DNA from: Flavobacteriaceae bacterium
Lineage (GTDB): Bacteria; Bacteroidota; Bacteroidia; Flavobacteriales; Flavobacteriaceae
Assembly (NCBI GenBank): GCA_015488935.1
Contig: WFMU01000475.1
Location: 1 to 5,766, forward strand
Reading direction: 5' to 3'
DNA length: 5,766 nt
The notes beneath the pieces are model-generated. The model had not been told where the DNA came from, did no database searches, and saw only the letters and a list, made by a program, of their open reading frames with translations. Shown here one piece after another: positions 1 through 5,766 of this stretch. Made by a program: the position numbers and the translations under genes. The first letter of the stretch is position 1. Every line of letters begins with the position of its first letter.

Positions 1-455
1 CCTTTATGATTTATTGGCTCGGTCATATTGGTGTTTATAAATATGGTATTGACGAAGAAAGAAAAAAAATTCGCTCCTATAAAAATAGAATAGACCCAAA
101 TTATACATCTATACATAAAGAAAATAGCCATATTAAAAATTTAGAAGCGCTTTTAATGCAGCAACAACTGTATCTAAATCCGAAACTTTCGTTAGAGGAT
201 GTTGCTAAAAAATTAGGACTTAGTAAAAGTTATTTATCTCGAATTGTAAATAGAGAATTACAAGTTAATTTTACAGATTATTTAAATACATTTAGAGTAG
301 AAAGGGCAAAAGAGTTTCTTAAAAATTCAAAATTTTTAAATTATACGCTTATTGCCATTGGTTTGGAGGCTGGTTTTAACAGTAAATCAACATTTAATAA
401 AGTATTTAAAAAAATGACTGGTCTTACACCTTCAGAATACAAAAAAAGTCAGTAG
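1..455 (+). CDS. AraC-family regulator, C-terminal part (5' end outside window)
   Basis: This is the DNA-binding end of an AraC/XylS-type transcription regulator. Counting from the first in-window ATG at position 6, residues about 45-148 form the AraC domain. The first helix-turn-helix is around residues 61-84 (LSLEDVAKKLGLSKSYLSR). The second is around 113-147, with the family-typical run IGLEAGFNSKSTFNKVFKK followed by TGLTPSEYKK. The reading frame is open to the left edge with a Phe codon before that ATG, so the ATG is probably internal. The segment IYWLGHIGVYKYG, then a charged stretch (EERKKIR), resembles the end of a membrane sensor region linked to the HTH domain, as in many flavobacterial AraC-type proteins. 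That N-terminal part is inference because it lies outside the window. The gene converges on the T9SS protein gene, and its targets cannot be told from the sequence. Confidence 0.9.
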   Translation, partial: FMIYWLGHIGVYKYGIDEERKKIRSYKNRIDPNYTSIHKENSHIKNLEALLMQQQLYLNPKLSLEDVAKKLGLSKSYLSRIVNRELQVNFTDYLNTFRVERAKEFLKNSKFLNYTLIAIGLEAGFNSKSTFNKVFKKMTGLTPSEYKKSQ

Positions 456-506
456 ATTAAAATTTATTTAAGTTTCACTTTCAATTTAATTAGATAATGC
501 TTTGTT

Positions 507-530
507 AAAAAAATAGTTATAAGTATTTTT
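507..530. terminator. possible AT-rich bidirectional terminator
   Basis: A perfect 7-bp inverted repeat, AAAAATA (509-515) and TATTTTT (524-530), is separated by an 8-nt loop. It lies in the 73-bp gap between two convergent genes and overlaps the last bases of the minus-strand stop codon. The stem is all A/T and therefore weak, but it supplies a T-run in both directions. The location fits a shared terminator; the structure alone is not convincing. Confidence 0.3.
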
Positions 531-2409
531 AGTCTTTTAAAACAATGCTTTGTACCGAAGTTTTATTAGATAAATTATTTTCAATTTTAATAAAATATAT
601 TCCTGAATGAAACTTATCTAAGGCTATCTTTTTTTGAGTTTCTTTTATATTTCCTTGCTTGATTATTTGTCCTAGTTGATTAAAAATTTTCCAAGTACCA
701 TCAAATTTAGTTTTAAAATTAATAAATATATAGTCGTTGGTTGGATTTGGGTATATGGTAAACTTTTGTAATTCTTGGTTGGAAGTGGATACTACATTGG
801 GACCGTTTAAAAATAATGATGTATTGTTACAAACCACGTCAAATGTATAGGTAGAACCATTAAAATTTGCTGTAACCTGAGCAGGAAAATTACAAGAATT
901 TAGTGTTGTGGCTCTTAAAATTTCAAAACTTGCATTGTTTGCAGGAGCATAACCTAAGCTAACATTAATAATTCCATCTAGTGTAGCTTCATTAGTAACT
1001 AAAATTTGATCGTATTGTGTTCCTGGCATTGTACCATTAATTTCTATATTAAAATAAGTTGATGCATTTGTAGTTAAATTTCCAATAAAAGTTAATGTTC
1101 CTGGCGATGCTCCAGGTGCAATAGTTCCAGATAAGACGTAACCAGAAGGTAGCTGAAGGCTTCCATTACCAGCAAAACTACCATTATTAATTATATTTTC
1201 TCCAATAGCTAAAGTTCCACTTTCTACAATTATCTTACTACCTCCAAAGACTTTAAAACCAGATAAGTTTATAAATGATGTGCCACTTCCTGTGGTTTTT
1301 TTAAGAATTGAATTTCCAGAAAACCGCAATGAATGTTCTGTTCCTCCATTGTAACCTATGGTAATATTATCGCCATTTATATTAAAAACTGCATTTTCAT
1401 CAAAGCTTGTTATTTTACCGTTATTTATATTTAAATTTCCTTGATTTAAATTTATGGTGTTAACATTCCATATCTGATATCCATTTTCTATTTCTTTTAA
1501 TCCGGGACTGTCTAAGGTAACTGTACCAAAATTGTAAATAACATCAAAAAGAGTTGCATTACTACTTTTTTGCAGTTTTCCTGCATTCCAAATAATTGTT
1601 GCAGAATCTGTATTATCAATTAAGGCAGATGTTTCTAAATTTCCATTAATTTCTAAGGTATTATTATCTCCTACAGAAATACTATAAACAGAGGTTAATC
1701 CAGCACCATCTGTTTTAACAAATGCTCCTTCTGGTAAATTTATAATTACTTTACTGTTTGCATCTGGAATTTGATTATTATGCCAATTTGCTGCAGTATG
1801 CCAATAATTGTCTGCTCCATTTCCTGTCCAATAGGTTGCTGTGGTATATGCTAAGTCGTTTATTGTAAGTAATACGCCATTTGCTTGACATTGAACGGCA
1901 AGTGTTACCTCAAATCCTCTTGCTTGAGTATCATCAACAAAATCTGAAGTACTTGCACCACAACTTCCGAAATTACCTTGAATAATTTGATAACTATTCC
2001 CAATTTGAGGCACATAATTATCAAAAATCAAATCAATATCGCCATTAAAATAATAATTACCTGCAACAACTACTTTAGGATATCTACTCAAACTTTCTAA
2101 ATCAATAGAAACTGTACTTGTTGGGTCGATGGTTAAGTCTCCTGTAAGCACTAGGTCTGTGTAAAGGAAAATATTACTTCCATTTAAAAGTTGCAAACTT
2201 CCAAATGTATGTTGGTAATCAGATTGGTTTAATCTTCCATTATCAATAATAATATCTTCGCCATCTAAAGGTACATTACCCGAATCCCAATTTAATGGAT
2301 CGTCCCACGAACGATTATCTCCTCCTCCCGCAGAACCAACCCATAAAGCTTGTGCATTTGAGGTATTAATAATTGTAAAAAATAATATAAAAAAGGCAAA
2401 TAGTTTCAT
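529..2409 (-). CDS. Secreted beta-rich protein with T9SS type A sorting domain
   Basis: This is a 626-residue exported protein, probably released or surface-anchored through the Bacteroidota type IX secretion system. Residues 1-19 or 1-21 form a signal peptide: a hydrophobic core ending SNAQA, with cleavage likely before Q20 or after A21. Two W-G...W...NW...P motifs sit at residues 23-47 and 194-215. Residues about 240-440 are rich in Asn, Gly, Ile and Leu and resemble a beta-solenoid, including GTIAPGASPGTLT near 428-440, a run common in autotransporter-like repeat proteins. Residues about 549-626 are the type A sorting domain, with IYPNPTNDYIFIN, WKIFNQLGQIIKQG and LDKFHSGIYFIKI, ending in VLKD. 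A module at about 88-183 recurs at about 441-536, each copy with two cysteines (C150/C174 and C506/C527). No catalytic domain is recognisable, so adhesion or a structural surface role is a guess. The ATG start directly precedes the signal peptide. The gene lies 179 nt after comEC on the same strand. Confidence 0.9.
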   Translation of the reverse strand: MKLFAFFILFFTIINTSNAQALWVGSAGGGDNRSWDDPLNWDSGNVPLDGEDIIIDNGRLNQSDYQHTFGSLQLLNGSNIFLYTDLVLTGDLTIDPTSTVSIDLESLSRYPKVVVAGNYYFNGDIDLIFDNYVPQIGNSYQIIQGNFGSCGASTSDFVDDTQARGFEVTLAVQCQANGVLLTINDLAYTTATYWTGNGADNYWHTAANWHNNQIPDANSKVIINLPEGAFVKTDGAGLTSVYSISVGDNNTLEINGNLETSALIDNTDSATIIWNAGKLQKSSNATLFDVIYNFGTVTLDSPGLKEIENGYQIWNVNTINLNQGNLNINNGKITSFDENAVFNINGDNITIGYNGGTEHSLRFSGNSILKKTTGSGTSFINLSGFKVFGGSKIIVESGTLAIGENIINNGSFAGNGSLQLPSGYVLSGTIAPGASPGTLTFIGNLTTNASTYFNIEINGTMPGTQYDQILVTNEATLDGIINVSLGYAPANNASFEILRATTLNSCNFPAQVTANFNGSTYTFDVVCNNTSLFLNGPNVVSTSNQELQKFTIYPNPTNDYIFINFKTKFDGTWKIFNQLGQIIKQGNIKETQKKIALDKFHSGIYFIKIENNLSNKTSVQSIVLKD

Positions 2410-2484
2410 AGTATATATAATTTTAATTTGAGGTAAAACTATATATTTAAAGCTATTATATGGATTTCTTATTTTTAAATATGT

Positions 2485-2510
2485 GCAATATATTGCCTAA
2501 TCGCAATATA
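2485..2510. promoter_or_regulatory. palindrome with extra half-site, possible operator
   Basis: GCAATATATTGC at 2485-2496 is a perfect 12-bp palindrome. Its left half, GCAATATA, recurs at 2503-2510, 18 bp from the first copy. The cluster sits 76-101 bp upstream of the start of the T9SS protein gene. About 30 bp closer to that gene is a weak match to the Bacteroidota -7 element TAnnTTTG (TAGCTTTA on the minus strand, 2448-2455). I found no properly spaced TTTG -33 element. An operator or activator site is an inference from symmetry and position only. Confidence 0.3.
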
Positions 2511-2588
2511 CTAGACTAATTATTTTACCATGAAAAATTTTTTTTACTTTTCCTGTGGTATCTTTTAGTATTGTTAATTTTAATGGTA

Positions 2589-4625
2589 TTAGTTTTTATA
2601 TTTGTATTGATACGCGCCTTTTACGGATGTATTATAAAATATTACTTTGTATTTTTTACAGGTTTGCTGCCATCGTTTTTTAAAGGTTTTGTAATTGCTG
2701 GCATCGGCTATAATAATTTTTGGTTTTAGGGTTTGGATTAATCGCTCTAAGTTTATTTTTGGAGAATCTCGTAATAAAACCACTTTTGGATGTAATTTTG
2801 GTAAATTATAAACAGCCAAACTATCTATAATTATTAATGTGTCTTGTGCTATTTTATATATATTTTGAATTGGTTTATAGTTAAATTCTATTTTTCCTGT
2901 ACCGATTTTATAATCTTGTATTGCTTTATTTTTTTGTATTGTTATGCTATCTAAAGAATGTAATATATTTACTTTTTCACCTTTTCTAAATAGTACTATA
3001 CTCGTTTTGTTCTTATGAAAAACGATAAATTCATTTGTATTTTGTATTTGCCATTTTTCGTAAAGTAATACCACTTGAAACAACAAAATACTTACTAAAA
3101 CAAGACGCATTTTATTAATACTAGGTAATTTTAAAAAACGAAAAACAAAAACAAGGAATACATAAGAGGAAATTAACAATAATATGGAAAAACTTATTTG
3201 TTTTAACAAAAATGTTTCTTGATTGGCTATAAAAGAAATAAAGGCATTCATCTTATGGATTATTAGTCCAAAAAAAGTTGCTAAAAACTGTGGTAATATT
3301 CCTAAAAGAGCTAGTATAATTACCAAAATTCCATACGCTAAAATAAAACCTAGTAAAGGTATTATTACCAAACTTGTTACAAAAAACAAACTCGGAAATT
3401 GATGAAAATAATACAAACTTATTGGTAAAACACCCAATTGTGCGGATATGGATATTGCTAATAATTGTCCTAATTTTTTAAAAAGCCATAATTTTGGATG
3501 ATACCAAGATGTAAGCAATGGGTAAAAATATACGATAGAAAAAACCGCTAAATAACTCAACTGAAAACCTACACTAAAAAGGTACAACGGATTTACCAAC
3601 AACAACAAAAACATAGATAAAAATAAATTGTGTAGGATGTTTGTTTCTTTGTTTAGTAATACACCTATGGCAATTGCTGTAAACATAGTAACAGCTCTAA
3701 TTATAGATGGTGAAAATCCTGCGAGTAAAGCATATAGCCACAATAAAACAATTACGAGTAGCAATTTTATAATTTTCCCGTTTTTAAACATTTCTAATGG
3801 TTTAAAAAGGGTGTTTAGCAGCAATAATAAAATGCCTATATGCAATCCAGATACTGCCAAAATATGCATGGCTCCAGCACCTGCATAACTTTGTAATAAT
3901 TCTTTAGAAACATCTTGCTTTTGTCCTAACAACAATGCATTTATTATGGCTAATTCGTCTTTTTTAAAATGGTATTTTACTAAGGATTTGTTTATTTTTT
4001 TTCTTATTCTAAATACAATTTCGTGGAGGTTTTTTGTTTTGTTTGGCAGCAGGTATATTTCATCTTCCATTACGGTTATTTGATGATATATTTGTTGCGT
4101 TTTTAAATAGTCTTGGTAATTAAATTGATACAAGTTCAACGGTTTATTTATTGTTTTAAAGATGGTTTTTACTTGTATGTTTTCTCCAACATTTAAACGT
4201 TTGGTTGTACTGTTCTTTTTTATATTTAGCAATAGTTTTCCAACTACTTTTGTTTTATTTAATTGTATAATTTTTGCTTCGTATTTATGGTAATATTTAT
4301 TAGATTTTAACGGTTTACTTATCGTTAGAATTACGATATTTTTATCTTTTATAAAATGACTGTAATGTTTTTTTTGAAATTGGCTGTTTTGTATGGTTAT
4401 TGCGCTAATTCCGATAATAAAAAACAAAATATAAGCAACGATATTAAAATAATATTTTTTGGTATATATTTTATTTGCATGCCAATACACCAAACTAAGT
4501 ATTGTAAGTGCCCCAAATAAATATGCCAATACTTTAGATAAATCTGGATTTATAGAATAGCCAAAAAGGATTCCTAAAATCATAAAAAAGCACAGCGTTG
4601 CTGGTATGTAAGTGTGTATTTTCAT
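2589..4625 (-). CDS. comEC: ComEC/Rec2-family DNA uptake channel protein
   Basis: ComEC is the inner-membrane channel that passes single-stranded DNA into the cytoplasm during natural transformation. This 678-residue protein starts with three membrane spans (about 6-24, 30-48 and 60-78). A soluble DUF4131/OB-like region follows (about 90-195) with the family run NLYQFNYQDYL at 164-174. The Competence domain comes next (about 225-500): ALLLGQKQDVS at 230-240, the hallmark HILAVSGLHIG at 254-264, GFSPSIIRA at 303-311, NPLYLFSVGFQLSYLA at 345-360 and SAQLGVLPISLYYF at 394-407, within many hydrophobic spans. The tail (about 530-678) corresponds to the metallo-beta-lactamase-like region of longer ComEC proteins. 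It has no HxHxDH motif; only the end is recognisable (LKPKIIIADASNYKTFKKRW). To my knowledge this shorter form is usual in Flavobacteria. The ATG immediately precedes the first span. The membrane-peptide gene ends 99 nt upstream. Confidence 0.93.
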   Translation of the reverse strand: MKIHTYIPATLCFFMILGILFGYSINPDLSKVLAYLFGALTILSLVYWHANKIYTKKYYFNIVAYILFFIIGISAITIQNSQFQKKHYSHFIKDKNIVILTISKPLKSNKYYHKYEAKIIQLNKTKVVGKLLLNIKKNSTTKRLNVGENIQVKTIFKTINKPLNLYQFNYQDYLKTQQIYHQITVMEDEIYLLPNKTKNLHEIVFRIRKKINKSLVKYHFKKDELAIINALLLGQKQDVSKELLQSYAGAGAMHILAVSGLHIGILLLLLNTLFKPLEMFKNGKIIKLLLVIVLLWLYALLAGFSPSIIRAVTMFTAIAIGVLLNKETNILHNLFLSMFLLLLVNPLYLFSVGFQLSYLAVFSIVYFYPLLTSWYHPKLWLFKKLGQLLAISISAQLGVLPISLYYFHQFPSLFFVTSLVIIPLLGFILAYGILVIILALLGILPQFLATFFGLIIHKMNAFISFIANQETFLLKQISFSILLLISSYVFLVFVFRFLKLPSINKMRLVLVSILLFQVVLLYEKWQIQNTNEFIVFHKNKTSIVLFRKGEKVNILHSLDSITIQKNKAIQDYKIGTGKIEFNYKPIQNIYKIAQDTLIIIDSLAVYNLPKLHPKVVLLRDSPKINLERLIQTLKPKIIIADASNYKTFKKRWQQTCKKYKVIFYNTSVKGAYQYKYKN

Positions 4626-4653
4626 AGCAGTGAAAAGTTATATTACTTATTAA

Positions 4654-4682
4654 ATCTTGCAAAGATGCAAAGACGCAAATAT
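4654..4682. repeat. 8-bp tandem GCAAAGAY repeat in the comEC leader
   Basis: Three adjacent 8-bp units, GCAAAGAT (4659-4666), GCAAAGAC (4667-4674) and the diverged GCAAATAT (4675-4682), lie 34-57 nt upstream of the comEC start codon. On the comEC strand they read as repeated (T)TTTGC motifs. The first unit also forms a perfect 5-bp hairpin, ATCTT-GCA-AAGAT (4654-4666). The repeat is seen directly; any role as promoter, protein-binding site or dispersed intergenic repeat is unproven. Confidence 0.6.
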
Positions 4683-4724
4683 TATGGTATTTTCTTTAAT
4701 TTTACCTTTGTATAAAGAGAGCCT

Positions 4725-4847
4725 TTACTTTCGTTTTTTTAGTAAAAATTTAATAAAGATATAAAGCAAAATTATACAACCAATAATTACGGTAATTTGC
4801 CATAGTAGTAGTGGTAAAAAATATTCGTTTATAGTGTGTTTGGTCAT
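4725..4847 (-). CDS. Small predicted single-span membrane peptide, 40 residues
   Basis: This short open frame begins with ATG at 4847 and ends with TAA at 4725-4727. The peptide opens MTKHTINEYF, continues as a hydrophobic stretch from about residue 10 to 32 (LPLLLWQITVIIGCIILLY and onward), and ends in a basic tail (KFLLKKRK). This is a classic single transmembrane segment with positive charges at one end, so by the positive-inside rule the C-terminus should face the cytoplasm. It starts 23 nt after the stop codon of the upstream unknown gene, on the same strand, and ends 99 nt before comEC, so cotranslation from one transcript is plausible. I do not recognise a family and make no functional claim. 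Support comes from the spacing, the ATG start and the coherent span-plus-basic-tail pattern; in AT-rich DNA a hydrophobic frame of this size could arise by chance. Confidence 0.55.
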   Translation of the reverse strand: MTKHTINEYFLPLLLWQITVIIGCIILLYIFIKFLLKKRK

Positions 4848-4870
4848 TTCTATTTTACATCGTGCTTTAT

Positions 4871-5766
4871 TTATTCATATTCGTTGATACCGTACAATAT
4901 TTCTTTCATTTTGCTACCGTTTATTTCTACAGGTTTATATGCAGTATTAAATTTATCAATTGCAATATCTATATCGTTTTTTAGTTTTTTATATGCAATA
5001 GGTAAACTACTGTTACATTGCTGTTCATTTTCGTAAGAATTTAATATAATTTTAAACTTTTCGTAAAACTGTGCTCCTTGATTTATAAAATTATTATATG
5101 CTGTAATGAATTGTAATAGTCTGTCTATTGGAAAATTTAAGTCTATTTGCATACGCATTATTTTAGAGGCATTGGTATTTTTATTTATTTCGGCATTTAG
5201 TTTTTCTAAAAATTGGTCTAAATGTTCTCTTACGATATCCCAATCGTCATTATTACGACATTCTTTTATTGGTGTATGGTATTTTATTGGCTTGGTATAA
5301 TCAATAAATAAGCGTTCTAAATTTAGTTTGATTTTTTCGTTACTTTTTTGTAAAAAAGCGGTTTCAAAATAAATGTTATTAAGGTCGTTATTCATCCGTA
5401 AAGTAAAATCTAAAATACATTCTACTTTTTTTAAATCCGTTTCTTTCTCTTTGCTACTTGCGTTACTATTAAATAAGCCAATAAATGTATCTACAACAGA
5501 TGCATAAACGTTATTTCCAATAATGCTACTCACTCGAAAAGATTTCCTTTTGTCTGTTTTGGATTTTATATAGTCTTTTACTTGAATAAATTCTGGATAG
5601 GTATTTGGATTTCCTATTTTACTAATTTCATTAAAGGTTGTTATGGATGAAAAATGATGATCTAGCGACAATACTTTTTCATATAATATTTTTATGATGG
5701 ACAAGCCTTTTAGATAGCGTATTTTATTAATATTTGCCTTTTCTTTTTTATTAATAATTTTTAATC
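4871..5766 (-). CDS. Helical protein of unknown function (5' end outside window)
   Basis: I do not recognise this protein. The frame is open from the stop codon at 4871-4873 to the right edge, giving at least 297 residues. There is no in-frame ATG near the upstream end; the only start-like codon there is a TTG at 5704, so the true start is probably beyond the window. Counting from that TTG, the sequence is mostly polar and helix-prone, with many Lys, Asn, Glu and Ile. Recognisable stretches are IIKILYEKVLSLDHHFSS (3-20), GNPNTYPEFIQVKDYI (32-47), ECRNNDDWDIVREHLDQF (148-165) and an Ile/Phe-rich helix region (184-221). Cysteines are at 96, 149 and 230. No nucleotide-binding or enzymatic motif is visible, and the in-window part shows no signal peptide or membrane span. 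The membrane-peptide gene follows after 23 nt and comEC lies further on, so a shared operon is likely. A link to DNA uptake is only positional. Confidence 0.75.
   Translation of the reverse strand, partial: LKIINKKEKANINKIRYLKGLSIIKILYEKVLSLDHHFSSITTFNEISKIGNPNTYPEFIQVKDYIKSKTDKRKSFRVSSIIGNNVYASVVDTFIGLFNSNASSKEKETDLKKVECILDFTLRMNNDLNNIYFETAFLQKSNEKIKLNLERLFIDYTKPIKYHTPIKECRNNDDWDIVREHLDQFLEKLNAEINKNTNASKIMRMQIDLNFPIDRLLQFITAYNNFINQGAQFYEKFKIILNSYENEQQCNSSLPIAYKKLKNDIDIAIDKFNTAYKPVEINGSKMKEILYGINEYE

Noticed and set aside
496..553. Direct repeat AATGCTTTGT at 496-505 and 544-553
   Set aside because: One copy is inside the T9SS protein coding region and the other in the convergent gap. A single 10-bp repeat in AT-rich DNA, with no mobile-element features around it, is best taken as chance.
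2531..2569. Tiny plus-strand frame starting ATG AAA AAT (12 codons) in the gap between comEC and the T9SS gene
   Set aside because: It is only 12 residues long, is antisense to the transcription direction of the surrounding genes, and has no supporting context.
2526..2588. TACCAT (2583-2588 on the minus strand) with ATGGTA (2526-2531 on the minus strand), plus a nested TACCA/TGGTA, as a comEC terminator
   Set aside because: The loop is about 50 nt, the stem is short with mismatches beyond 6 bp, and no T-run follows on the minus strand.
3628..3888. 86-residue plus-strand open frame
   Set aside because: It lies wholly inside comEC, opposite the strongly conserved HILAVSGLHIG region, so it is a shadow of that coding sequence.
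4703..4710. TACCTTTG on the plus strand, a match to the Bacteroidota -7 promoter element
   Set aside because: There is no TTTG -33 element at the right distance and no plus-strand gene downstream.
4836..5300. Two plus-strand open frames (4836-5036 and 5106-5300) with hydrophobic translations
   Set aside because: Both lie almost entirely antisense to the unknown minus-strand gene. Their Phe/Ile/Ser-rich translations are what the complement of Lys/Asn/Glu-rich AT-rich coding DNA gives.

Overview
The window looks like a chromosomal piece of a low-GC member of the Bacteroidota, most likely Flavobacteriaceae. The evidence is AT-rich DNA with A/T-ending codons, a protein with a type IX secretion (T9SS) type A C-terminal sorting domain, a short ComEC-type competence protein without the usual metal-binding hydrolase motif, and an AraC-type regulator whose helix-turn-helix (HTH) domain follows a short, apparently membrane-proximal segment.

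Layout from left to right. Positions 1-455 (+) hold the 3' end of an AraC-type regulator gene that begins outside the window. A short AT-rich convergent gap (456-528) separates it from a run of minus-strand genes. Read in the direction of transcription, these are: a helical protein of unknown function that enters from the right edge (4871-5766, 5' end not in the window); a 40-residue predicted single-span membrane peptide (4725-4847); a ComEC/Rec2-like DNA-uptake channel protein (2589-4625); and a 626-residue secreted, T9SS-sorted beta-rich protein (529-2409). The leaders of the last two genes carry small repeat structures. There is an 8-bp tandem GCAAAGAY repeat before comEC, and a 12-bp perfect palindrome plus a third copy of its half-site before the secreted-protein gene.

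How the genes may work together. The unknown gene and the membrane peptide are 23 nt apart and probably share a transcript, which may continue through the 99-nt gap into comEC. ComEC is expected to carry single-stranded DNA across the inner membrane during transformation. The secreted protein lies 179 nt downstream of comEC with its own possible control region and is probably a separate unit. I see no RNA gene, CRISPR array, insertion sequence or phage signature. The least ordinary points are the short membrane peptide, the internal duplication in the T9SS protein and the two repeat-bearing leaders. I do not see a clearly new multi-gene system.
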